DNA of 7,036 nucleotides from Flammeovirgaceae bacterium UBA5867 (lineage in GTDB: Bacteria; Bacteroidota; Bacteroidia; Cytophagales; Cyclobacteriaceae), in assembly GCA_002432545.1 (NCBI GenBank), contig DJFR01000080.1, forward strand, positions 17,296 to 24,331, in the 5' to 3' direction. Positions 1 through 6,244 of the stretch are shown piece after piece (position 1 is the first letter of the stretch; the number at the start of each line of letters is the position of its first letter). A program made the translations under genes and the position numbers. A model generated the notes under the pieces. That model saw only the letters and a program-made list of their open reading frames with translations. It was not told the origin of the DNA and did no database searches.

Positions 1-494
1 CCTCCGGTAATCATCAATTGCAGATCGGGCACAACGGGCATGATAGACGAAACGAAGCCCGGCCCAAGTACCGAACCCGGAAATACTTTAATTACTTCGG
101 CACCATTTTCTTTTGCTGTTACTATTTCTGTAAGCGTAGCGCAGCCGGGCATCCATAGTTTATTGTGCGCACGACATACCTCTGCCATTTCCAGTTTCAG
201 AATCGGTGATATAATAAAGTCTGCTCCTGCATCTATAAATTTTCTGGTAGTAGCGCCATCCATGATGGTACCGATGCCGATCATCAGTTCCGGGTAGTTA
301 CTCCGTTGTTTCAGCAGATGTACAAATACATCGTATGAGTTTTTCTTCCGGTTGGTAAATTCAAAAACACGAACACCTCCACGATAGGCAGCTTCAATAA
401 CCTGCTGGGCTTCTTCAGCATTATCGTGTGTGAACAAAGGCACTACACCCGTGCGCTTCATTGTGTCTACTATTTGCTGGTTGGTAAATTTCAT
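1..494 (-). CDS. kdgA: KDPG/KHG aldolase, catalytically complete, C-terminus off the left edge
   Basis: Class I aldolase of the Eda family. It cleaves 2-keto-3-deoxy-6-phosphogluconate to pyruvate and glyceraldehyde-3-phosphate in the cytoplasm, the last step of hexuronate breakdown. Reading leftward from the ATG at 494 gives 164 residues beginning MKFTNQQIVDTMKRTGVVPL. Active-site positions known from E. coli Eda are all present: Glu45 in VFEFTNR, Arg49, the GIGT loop (Thr76), ISP (Pro97) and the Schiff-base Lys136 in EVIKVFPGS. The frame stays open to base 1 and stops inside the TGG phosphate-loop region, so roughly 50-60 residues lie outside the window. It follows kdgK by 57 bp on the same strand, so cotranscription is likely. 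That gap holds an imperfect direct repeat (actatatctg at 512-521, actatatatctg at 525-536) of no evident function. No Shine-Dalgarno site precedes the start, as is usual in Bacteroidota. Family and activity are secure; preference for KDPG over KHG is inferred from context. Confidence 0.93.
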   Translation of the reverse strand, partial: MKFTNQQIVDTMKRTGVVPLFTHDNAEEAQQVIEAAYRGGVRVFEFTNRKKNSYDVFVHLLKQRSNYPELMIGIGTIMDGATTRKFIDAGADFIISPILKLEMAEVCRAHNKLWMPGCATLTEIVTAKENGAEVIKVFPGSVLGPGFVSSIMPVVPDLQLMITG

Positions 495-551
495 TCCGCT
501 ATTCTGTTTATACTATATCTGTAAACTATATATCTGAATCACCTCGTATAC

Positions 552-1550
552 CTATCGCAACAGCTTGCCTACATTTTCGCCTTTCACGAGTTGTTCTACT
601 TCATCGGCCGTTACGAGGTTTACATCACCTTCGATGGAGTGTTTAAGAACGCTGGCAGCCGTTGCAAACTCAACCGTAGCTGCATCGGTTTTGGATGTAA
701 GTATACCATAGATCAAACCCGCCATATAAGCATCGCCTCCGCCTACACGATCAACAATATTCGGCATATCATATTCCTGTGAATGCAGCAGCTCTTTACC
801 GTTCCACAATAACCCGGTGAGACGATTGTGCGATGAACTTATTGAATCGCGCAGTGTGGTAGATATTTTTGTAGTAGAAGGACAAGCCTGTTTGAATGCT
901 TTACACGCTTCTTCAAAGGTAGCGCCTGATATACCTACGCAGTTTTCCATATCGGTAATACCCGCTATAATTACATTGGTAGATTCTATTAACGATGGCA
1001 TGATATCACGGGCAGTCTTTCCATACTGCCAGAGGTTTCTACGATAGTTTATATCACCGGAGATTGTGATGTTCATTTTCCGTGCGGCCCGTATAGCTTC
1101 TTCACAAACATCGGCAGCACCTTGCGATATAGCAGGCGTTATACCGGTCCAATGAAACCATGCAGCGTCTTTCAACACCTCTGTCCAATCGATCATCCCT
1201 GGCTTTATATGTGCGAAGGCTGAATTGAAACGATCGTATACAATACGCGAAGCACGTTGCATGGCACCATTCTCCAGGAAATATAATCCCATGCGTTCAT
1301 CTCCGTAAACTATATAGCGTGTATCCACACCGTAGCGCTTCAGCGTTTGCGTTGCAGCCTTACCAAGATCATTCTCCGGGAAACGCGTAACATGTGCTGT
1401 CGGTATACCAAAGTGACTGAGTGATGCCGCAACATTTGCCTCCGACCCGGCATAGAGTGCCTTGAAACTTTCAGCCTGCGTAAACCGTGCAAACCCCGGA
1501 GTAGAGAGTCGTAACATGATTTCTCCGAAGGTGATTACTTTTTTGTTCAT
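552..1550 (-). CDS. kdgK: 2-keto-3-deoxygluconate kinase (PfkB/ribokinase family)
   Basis: A 332-residue cytoplasmic PfkB-family sugar kinase, the usual family length. It phosphorylates KDG at C6 with ATP, linking the altronate or mannonate dehydratase product to the KDPG aldolase encoded just downstream. The N-terminus carries the family start ITFGEIMLRL followed by the substrate-binding AGSEANVA segment (about residues 34-41). The C-terminal PfkB signature reads DRVGGGDAYMAGLIYG, with the anion-hole glycines at 270-272 and the catalytic base Asp273. The late EGDVNLVT segment is typical of KDG kinases. The ATG at 1550 is preceded by A-rich GAAATAAAGA, a plausible Bacteroidota initiation region. 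The stop is TAG at 552-554. It is separated from the SDR gene upstream by 312 bp of repeats, so it may be transcribed from the distant divergent promoter or from one of its own; I found no TAnnTTTG box on this strand in that gap. Specificity for KDG rather than another ketose is supported by the neighbouring kdgA and uxaA. Confidence 0.92.
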   Translation of the reverse strand: MNKKVITFGEIMLRLSTPGFARFTQAESFKALYAGSEANVAASLSHFGIPTAHVTRFPENDLGKAATQTLKRYGVDTRYIVYGDERMGLYFLENGAMQRASRIVYDRFNSAFAHIKPGMIDWTEVLKDAAWFHWTGITPAISQGAADVCEEAIRAARKMNITISGDINYRRNLWQYGKTARDIMPSLIESTNVIIAGITDMENCVGISGATFEEACKAFKQACPSTTKISTTLRDSISSSHNRLTGLLWNGKELLHSQEYDMPNIVDRVGGGDAYMAGLIYGILTSKTDAATVEFATAASVLKHSIEGDVNLVTADEVEQLVKGENVGKLLR

Positions 1551-1564
1551 TCTTTATTTCTTTT

Positions 1565-1632
1565 AGTCCGGAAGCTTGGAAGCCTGGCCATCGGGAAGAG
1601 TCCGAAAGTCGGGAATTCCGAAAGACCGGAAG
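1565..1632 (+). repeat. left array of degenerate 8-bp AGTCcGgA units
   Basis: Successive units read AGTCCGGA, AGCTTGGA, a 9-bp AGCCTGGCC, ATCGGGA, AGAGTCCGA, AAGTCGGGA, ATTCCGAA and AGACCGGA. They drift around an AGTCSGRA core with 7- to 9-bp spacing. The array lies just upstream of the kdgK start (1550) and is the inverted counterpart of the array at 1831-1862. Confidence 0.6.
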
Positions 1633-1726
1633 TTTTTTTACAATGCTATAGTTCTGAAGCAGTATCCGTTCATACGTATATATTTCCAGGTGCAGTACCA
1701 CAGCAGCCTATTCGCTATATATAAAT

Positions 1727-1768
1727 CGTTATTCGTTATTCGTTATTCGTTATTCGTTATTCGTTATT
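1727..1768 (+). repeat. (CGTTATT)6 microsatellite
   Basis: Six perfect head-to-tail copies of the 7-bp unit CGTTATT, read as AATAACG on the strand transcribed toward kdgK. The unit is not a multiple of three and lies outside any gene, so copy-number change would alter only spacing between uxuB and kdgK. Perfect identity among all six copies suggests recent expansion or ongoing slippage. Confidence 0.9.
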
Positions 1769-1800
1769 CTTATTTCTTATTTCTCCTCTTCTCCTCTTCT
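1769..1800 (+). repeat. pyrimidine-rich tandem repeats (CTTATTT)2 and (CTCCTCTT)2
   Basis: Directly after the CGTTATT array come two copies of CTTATTT (1769-1782) and two of CTCCTCTT (1783-1798). These form a strand-asymmetric pyrimidine tract, which is purine-rich in the leftward transcript. They look like successive slippage products derived from one another, and no function is evident. Confidence 0.7.
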
Positions 1801-1830
1801 TCCAACGCACACTTCTTCCCCAACTCCACT

Positions 1831-1862
1831 CTGACTTCCCGACTTTCGGACTTCCCGACTTC
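1831..1862 (-). repeat. right array of 8-bp units, inverted relative to the left array
   Basis: On the plus strand the units tgacttcc, cgactttc, ggacttcc and cgacttct follow with an exact 8-bp period from 1832. On the minus strand they read as AGTCSGRA-type units like the left array. The last unit ends on the first base of the SDR stop codon (1863-1865), so the array begins immediately after the coding sequence. Paired with the left array it could form a long-looped hairpin in the transcript. Confidence 0.6.
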
Positions 1863-2684
1863 TCACACTCCCGTAAACGCACTGAACCCGCCATCTACCG
1901 GCACTACAATTCCCGATACAAATTTTGAAGCATCGGAGCATAGCCATATCAATGTACCGTTTAATTCATCGGCTTCACCAAATCGTCCGAAGGGTGTACT
2001 GCGAATAATTGATTCACCTCGTGGCGTAAGACCTCCATCAGTATTTGTCAGCAACGATCGGTTTTGTTCTGTTAAAAAGAATCCGGGTGCTATAGCATTC
2101 ACACGTATACCTTCTCCAAACTTCTTCGCCATTTCTACCGCCAGCCACTGCGTTAGATTGCTGATGGCAGCTTTCGCAGCGGAGTAACCCACCACGCGCG
2201 TCAACGGACGAAACGATGTCATGGAAGATATATTAATGATGTTGCCTTTGCGTTTTGTTACCATTACTTCGCCAAACACCTGTGACGGCAACACGGTACC
2301 CGTTAAGTTGAGATCAACTACTTTTTGAAAGTCATCGATCTTGAGATCCAGAAAACTTTTATCCGGAAGTATAGTAGCGCCCGGCATATTTCCACCTGCA
2401 CCATTTACCAGTATATCGATCGTACCAAACTGATCGGTGATAATCTTTCGCGCTTCTTTTAATTGCTGTTCATTCAGTACATCAGCAGAAACTCCGATGG
2501 CTGTACCGCCAGCTTTATTTATTTCGTCAGCCAGTGCATCGGCTGCATCTTTTCTTCTTCCGAGTATAACTACACTTGCACCTGCTTTGGCAAGTGCTTT
2601 ACTCATAGCACTTCCTAACACTCCAGTTCCCCCGGTTACAACGGCTACTTTACCTTGAAGATTGAATATATCCTGTATATACAT
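1863..2684 (-). CDS. uxuB: SDR-family D-mannonate/fructuronate oxidoreductase
   Basis: A 273-residue classical-type short-chain dehydrogenase. The Rossmann nucleotide loop is TGGTGVLG (residues 17-24), followed by NGAGGN (94-99), Asn126, Ser154, and the catalytic pair Tyr167 and Lys171 in YSAAK. Arg43-Arg44 after the second strand suggest NADP(H) use, which is an inference. Segments LPSQVFGE, RPLTR, SNLTQWLAVEMA, APGFFLTEQNR, SDASKFVSG and the ending VPVDGGFSAFTGV match my memory of the Bacteroidota/Bacillus SDR form of UxuB, which reduces fructuronate to mannonate and differs from the E. coli UxuB family. It lies 12 bp after the Gfo/Idh gene. Because the locus carries uxaA rather than a visible uxuA, it may in this organism reduce tagaturonate to altronate. 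The family is secure; the exact substrate is not. Confidence 0.82.
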   Translation of the reverse strand: MYIQDIFNLQGKVAVVTGGTGVLGSAMSKALAKAGASVVILGRRKDAADALADEINKAGGTAIGVSADVLNEQQLKEARKIITDQFGTIDILVNGAGGNMPGATILPDKSFLDLKIDDFQKVVDLNLTGTVLPSQVFGEVMVTKRKGNIINISSMTSFRPLTRVVGYSAAKAAISNLTQWLAVEMAKKFGEGIRVNAIAPGFFLTEQNRSLLTNTDGGLTPRGESIIRSTPFGRFGEADELNGTLIWLCSDASKFVSGIVVPVDGGFSAFTGV

Positions 2685-2696
2685 GGGACGTTCTAT

Positions 2697-3746
2697 TTAA
2701 AGTTTAATAGTTTGACGTGTGCGATTACTTTCATAACATAATTCGATCAGCCTGATCACTTCGCGCGATTCTTCCGGCTTCACTGCTAAAGGTTTATTCT
2801 GCCGGATAACCTCGTATATGTTCTGATAAAAAGCCAGGTAATCGCCCGGCAATGTTTCAATCACGCCTTCCACATGCATACCATCTATCGATGTATTGAG
2901 CTTGCCCCAGTATTGTTTATCTTCTGTTCCCCATCCTGCAGTGCCCGGTGTCTTGCCTTCTTTCAAGGCCTGCTCCTGCGGATCTATACCATACTTTACA
3001 AATGAACCCTCTGTGCCATGCACTATATATTGCGGACCTTGTTCACGCACGAGGTAACTCGACTTGACTATACTATGAAAGCCGCTATACTGTAAGCGTA
3101 TATCGTAGTAATCATCAACTTTTCCTCCGGGGCGTTGTATACCAATGCGTGCATCTATTTCGCGTGGAAATCCGAACAGCAAAATGATCTGATCAAGCAT
3201 GTGCGACCCGAGGTTATATAGTATACCGGTACCGCTTCCGGTTTCTTCTTTCCAGGTAGCAGGTTGTATATAGTTTCGGAAGCGATCGTAGTGTACTTCC
3301 AGCTCAACCATCTTCCCGACTAAATTATTTTCGAGTATCTTTTTTACGGTAAGAAAACCTCCATCCCATCGTCTGTTCTGAAATACGGTGAGTATTCTGT
3401 TTTTCTTTTTCGCTAATGCGATGAGTTGGTCTGCTTCGGTTGCTGTAACGGTAAACGGTTTTTCAACAATAACATGTTTACCGGCTTCGAGCGCACGCGT
3501 TACAAAATCAGTATGTGTATCGTTGGGTGTGTTGACTACAACCAGTTCTATAGTATCATCTTCAAATACTTTTTCAACAGTGTTCACTACACGCACCTGC
3601 GGATAACGTTTGGTGGCGTGTGTACTGCTGCGTTGAACAATGGTGTGTAACTGAAACTGCGGATGCGCGGCAATGAGCGGAGCGTGAAATACTTCGCCTG
3701 ACATTCCATACGAGAGTAATGCTGTTACAATTGGAGCTGTGGTCAT
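2697..3746 (-). CDS. Gfo/Idh/MocA-family NAD(P)-dependent oxidoreductase
   Basis: A 349-residue two-domain sugar or cyclitol dehydrogenase. The N-terminal Rossmann domain has SYGMSGEVFHAPLI (12-25); the first glycine of the usual GxGxxG is Ser12. The conserved VEKPFT has Lys96. The C-terminal domain shows GSHMLDQ with His182 and Asp185, the family's catalytic-region residues. Its overall form (SGEVFHAPLI, NRRWDGGF) resembles the scyllo-inositol dehydrogenase-like subgroup (IolW/YdgJ type). The ATG at 3746 lies 1 nt after the TAG of the upstream aldolase-like gene, so the two are probably translationally coupled. Its role in uronate use is unknown: it might oxidise or reduce a related sugar acid, or handle a side substrate delivered with pectin- or glucuronan-type material. 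Family assignment is firm; I do not assign a substrate. Confidence 0.88.
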   Translation of the reverse strand: MTTAPIVTALLSYGMSGEVFHAPLIAAHPQFQLHTIVQRSSTHATKRYPQVRVVNTVEKVFEDDTIELVVVNTPNDTHTDFVTRALEAGKHVIVEKPFTVTATEADQLIALAKKKNRILTVFQNRRWDGGFLTVKKILENNLVGKMVELEVHYDRFRNYIQPATWKEETGSGTGILYNLGSHMLDQIILLFGFPREIDARIGIQRPGGKVDDYYDIRLQYSGFHSIVKSSYLVREQGPQYIVHGTEGSFVKYGIDPQEQALKEGKTPGTAGWGTEDKQYWGKLNTSIDGMHVEGVIETLPGDYLAFYQNIYEVIRQNKPLAVKPEESREVIRLIELCYESNRTRQTIKL

Positions 3747-3747
3747 G

Positions 3748-4452
3748 CTAGATGCTGATCGATTTGGTTCTTAGGATAGACGATTTTAATTGCTTGATCC
3801 CCTGAAGCGCATTGTAAACATTGCTCTCTATTTTCGTCCAATCTTTCACCAACACGTCATCGCGTGTAAACAATGCGTCACCTAACCTAACACATAAAGC
3901 ACCTGCATCAAACCAGCTCTCGAGATTATTTTTTGAAAGGGTTACACCACCGGAAGGTATACACGTAAGTTCCGGATGAATGGTAACAACCTGTTTAACA
4001 AAGTCCGGTCCGAGAATATTACCGGGTATAACAATGACAGTTGTAGCGCCCCATGCCTTTGCCTGTTGTACATCAGCGAGTGTTGTACATCCAGGGATCC
4101 ACAAGACACCGTTATCATGACAGGCATGGGCAACATCTTCGTGCAAAAACGGAGATGCTATAAATTGAGCACCTGCACGTATATACCGGTTCGCCTGCGA
4201 TGCATCGAGCACAGTGCCTGCACCAATTGTGATATCAAACTCTTTTGCACGATCAGCCAGCCAGGAGAACATGCGTATACCGCGTGCATCGCGTTGGTGT
4301 GAAAATTCAAACACATCGCATTCGCAACGCTTTAAAATCTTCATAACCTCCAGCACACAGTCTATATTCTGGTGGTTAAAAAACGGAATTACACCATTTC
4401 TGCCGAGAGTAGATTTTAGTTTCTGAAGCGTTATCGTTTCGCTGCGGTGCAT
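3748..4452 (-). CDS. KDPG/KHG-aldolase-fold protein lacking the Schiff-base lysine
   Basis: A 234-residue TIM-barrel protein clearly homologous to the KDPG aldolase at 1-494: RNGVIPFF, VFEFSHQR, IGAGTVLD, FIASPFL, LWIPGCTTL, PGNILGPDFV and PSGGVTL all align. The catalytic Glu (Glu49), the GAGT loop (Thr80) and Pro101 are kept. At the Schiff-base position the paralog reads TTVIVIPGN where the complete copy reads AEVIKVFPGS, putting Ile140 (codon ATT at 4035-4033) in place of lysine. The phosphate-contacting Arg49 of Eda corresponds to Gln53, with an Arg beside it. The reading frame is intact and codon use resembles its neighbours, so it is not an obvious decaying pseudogene. It is the first gene after the divergent control region and nearly touches the Gfo/Idh gene. 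A normal class I aldolase mechanism is unlikely; it may be a pseudo-enzyme, a binding protein, or an enzyme with altered chemistry. Function unassigned. Confidence 0.85.
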   Translation of the reverse strand: MHRSETITLQKLKSTLGRNGVIPFFNHQNIDCVLEVMKILKRCECDVFEFSHQRDARGIRMFSWLADRAKEFDITIGAGTVLDASQANRYIRAGAQFIASPFLHEDVAHACHDNGVLWIPGCTTLADVQQAKAWGATTVIVIPGNILGPDFVKQVVTIHPELTCIPSGGVTLSKNNLESWFDAGALCVRLGDALFTRDDVLVKDWTKIESNVYNALQGIKQLKSSILRTKSISI

Positions 4453-4476
4453 GATTAATTATATTAATTTCGTCCC

Positions 4477-4506
4477 TTGCTTTAATATTAAAACTGTGTA
4501 AATTGC
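4477..4506 (+). promoter_or_regulatory. possible uxaA promoter (weak match)
   Basis: TTG at 4477-4479, a 19-bp spacer, then TAAATTGC at 4499-4506. The spacing fits the Bacteroidota -33/-7 layout, but the -7 box matches TAnnTTTG at only four of six fixed positions. If real, the palindrome at 4503-4522 overlaps the -7 box and the start point, a classic repressor placement, and the leader would be about 25-30 nt. A leftward promoter must also lie in this 88-bp region, but I see no better than a four-of-six match for it. Confidence 0.35.
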
Positions 4507-4522
4507 GCAATCGATTGCGCAA
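4503..4522. promoter_or_regulatory. 20-bp perfect palindrome, probable LacI-family operator
   Basis: TTGCGCAATCGATTGCGCAA is identical to its reverse complement over all 20 bases. It has even symmetry about a central CG, as in GalR/PurR/LacI-family operators. Each 8-bp arm, TTGCGCAA, is itself a palindrome, giving nested symmetry around TCGA. It lies in the only divergent gap, 18 bp before the uxaA start and 50 bp before the aldolase-like start, so one bound dimer could control both directions. No regulator gene is in the window; a LacI-type hexuronate regulator elsewhere is inferred. Confidence 0.75.
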
Positions 4523-4540
4523 GATACGCGATTTATCAAT

Positions 4541-6187
4541 ATGTCAAACAGATTTCTAAAAATTCATCCGTCTGATAATGTTTATGTAGCATTAACAGAC
4601 CTCAAAGCCGGAGAAAAGCTTACGCTCAATGGTGGATCACTCACCCTGGTAGACGATGTACCAGCCAAACACAAATTCCTGGAGAAACCGCTTCAGCCCG
4701 AAGAAGAAGTAATCATGTATGGTACTGTGGTGGGCAAGGCACTCTCTCCTATTAAAGAAGGTGGTGTTATTGGTACGCACAACATCAAGCACAAAGCTGC
4801 TCCATACTCCGGCAGAACAAAAACCTATCAATGGACACCTCCGGATGTTTCGAAGTTCAAGAACAAAACATTCATGGGCTATCATCGTGCCGATGGACAG
4901 GTAGGTACAGCAAACTATTGGCTGGTTATACCTTTGGTGTTCTGCGAAAACAGAAATGTTGAAGTGATCAGCAAAGCCTTCATCGAAGAACTCGGCTTCA
5001 GCAAACCTGATGCTTACAAGAATTATGTTCACGAACTGGTAAGCCTGTATAAAGAAGGAAAGACCGATAAGATCCCTTCCATATCTTTTCAACCTGCTGC
5101 AGAAAACGGACACTCACGCATCTTTAAGAATATAGATGGTATAAAATTCCTGACGCACCAGGGTGGTTGTGGTGGTACACGCCAGGATTCACAAACACTG
5201 TGTGCATTGCTTGCAGGGTATATTCACAACCCGAACGTAGCCGGTGCTACTATATTAAGTCTCGGTTGCCAGAATGCTGAGATAAAAACACTTCGTGAAA
5301 AACTTCAGACACTTGATCCGAAAGGAACCAAGCCTGTAATTATACTCGATCAGCAACAATCAGGAACGGAGCAAGAGTTACTTACACAAGCTATACAAAA
5401 AACATTCTTCGAACTTATCGAGGTAAATAAGATCGAGCGCAAGCCAGCTCCGCTTAGTAAACTTGTAGTAGGTTTGAAATGTGGTGGCTCCGATGGATTC
5501 TCCGGTATATCTGCAAACCCTGCTATAGGTCATACATCCGATTTACTGGTTACCCTTGGCGGAAGTACTATACTTTCAGAGTTTCCGGAGTTGTGTGGTG
5601 TTGAGCAGGAGTTGATCAATCGCTGTGAAGAAGATTCAGCAGCAGAACTTTTTATCAAACTGATGCGCACCTACTCCAATGCAGCAGAAGCAGTAGGTTC
5701 AGGTTTCGATATGAACCCATCACCGGGTAATATCAAAGATGGTCTCATCACAGATGCTATCAAATCAGCAGGTGCTGCTAAAAAAGGTGGAAACGCTCCG
5801 GTAGCAGATGTATTACAATACGCAGAGTATATCAAAAAGCCGGGACTAAATTTACTCTGCACACCGGGTAATGATGTTGAAAGTACTACCGGTACTACAG
5901 GATCAGGTGCACAGATCATTCTGTTCACAACTGGTCTGGGTACACCTACTGGTAACCCGGTATCGCAAGTGATCAAGATCGCCACGAATACCAAACTTGC
6001 TCAACGTATGCCGGACATCATCGACTATAACACCGGTGGTATCATTTCAGGAGAAAAAACCATTGAGCAGGAAGGTGAAGATATCCTTGATTTCATCATC
6101 GATGTAGCGAGCGGCCGCGTAACCGCAAAAGCTGTTGAACTCAACCAGGATGACTTTATACCCTGGAAAAGGGGAGTATCTTTATAG
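4541..6187 (+). CDS. uxaA: altronate dehydratase (UxaA), full length with SAF and C-terminal domains
   Basis: A 548-residue cytoplasmic enzyme that dehydrates D-altronate to 2-keto-3-deoxygluconate, feeding KdgK and KdgA. UxaA enzymes are iron-dependent; that is known for the family, not seen here. The N-terminal SAF-like domain (about residues 5-90) begins FLKIHPSDNVYVALTDL, close to the E. coli UxaA start, and has His44 in PAKHKF. The large domain opens with GYHRADGQVGTANYW and contains THQGGCGGTRQD (Cys210), GLKCGGSDGFSG (Cys314), and near the end CTPGNDVESTTG and TTGLGTPTGNPV. The SAF and large domains are fused as in typical UxaA, and it is somewhat longer than the roughly 495-residue E. 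coli enzyme. The ATG at 4541 fits the homologous N-terminus, with no clear ribosome-binding site. It is divergent from the aldolase/oxidoreductase genes, probably under the palindrome at 4503-4522, and is closed by the terminator at 6212-6242. Galactarate dehydratase is a relative, but context favours altronate. Confidence 0.93.
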   Translation: MSNRFLKIHPSDNVYVALTDLKAGEKLTLNGGSLTLVDDVPAKHKFLEKPLQPEEEVIMYGTVVGKALSPIKEGGVIGTHNIKHKAAPYSGRTKTYQWTPPDVSKFKNKTFMGYHRADGQVGTANYWLVIPLVFCENRNVEVISKAFIEELGFSKPDAYKNYVHELVSLYKEGKTDKIPSISFQPAAENGHSRIFKNIDGIKFLTHQGGCGGTRQDSQTLCALLAGYIHNPNVAGATILSLGCQNAEIKTLREKLQTLDPKGTKPVIILDQQQSGTEQELLTQAIQKTFFELIEVNKIERKPAPLSKLVVGLKCGGSDGFSGISANPAIGHTSDLLVTLGGSTILSEFPELCGVEQELINRCEEDSAAELFIKLMRTYSNAAEAVGSGFDMNPSPGNIKDGLITDAIKSAGAAKKGGNAPVADVLQYAEYIKKPGLNLLCTPGNDVESTTGTTGSGAQIILFTTGLGTPTGNPVSQVIKIATNTKLAQRMPDIIDYNTGGIISGEKTIEQEGEDILDFIIDVASGRVTAKAVELNQDDFIPWKRGVSL

Positions 6188-6211
6188 AAATAAACACTCG
6201 AAACATGCTAT

Positions 6212-6242
6212 AGAAAGGGGGTTATAAATTAATCCCCTTTCT
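6212..6242 (+). terminator. intrinsic terminator after uxaA
   Basis: AGAAAGGGG (6212-6220) pairs perfectly over 9 bp with CCCCTTTCT (6234-6242). A G-U pair and three A-T pairs can extend the stem to 13 bp, leaving a 5-nt loop at 6225-6229. The T-rich run after it (TTATTTG) is short and interrupted but adequate. It sits 25 bp past the uxaA stop and insulates the receptor gene. Confidence 0.8.
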
Positions 6243-6244
6243 TA

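Larger units (their letters stand above)
1551..1862. repeat. composite repeat-filled spacer between uxuB and kdgK
   Basis: This 312-bp gap holds no convincing gene. From left to right it contains an array of degenerate 8-bp units, a unique stretch, a 7-bp microsatellite, two other short tandem repeats, and a second array of the same 8-bp units in the opposite orientation abutting the SDR stop codon. The two outer arrays share an exact 17-bp inverted repeat: 1599-1615 (agtccgaaagtcgggaa) pairs with 1836-1852. With a 2-nt bulge the pairing extends to 1592 and 1857. The whole could be a small non-autonomous repeat element or a decayed intergenic repeat cluster. No flanking target duplication is obvious, so mobility is not shown. 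Confidence 0.75.

Noticed and set aside
512..536. Imperfect direct repeat between kdgK and kdgA
   Set aside because: Short, A/T-rich and mismatched in length; no promoter box or structure goes with it.
1616..1639. Terminator-like hairpin on the plus strand: TTCCG and CGGAA stem followed by seven Ts
   Set aside because: The stem is only 5 bp, no rightward gene precedes it, and it is part of the degenerate 8-bp array, so it most likely arises by chance from the repeat.
1576..2187. A 203-codon plus-strand open frame across the repeat spacer and the 3' part of the SDR gene
   Set aside because: Its middle is the translated CGTTATT repeat (recurring FVIRYS-type words) and its second half is antisense to a well-conserved SDR domain. 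There is no recognisable domain and no start context.
4481..4492. 12-bp palindrome TTTAATATTAAA in the divergent region
   Set aside because: It is pure A/T in an A/T-rich promoter region and expected by chance; it has none of the features of a specific operator, unlike the 4503-4522 site.
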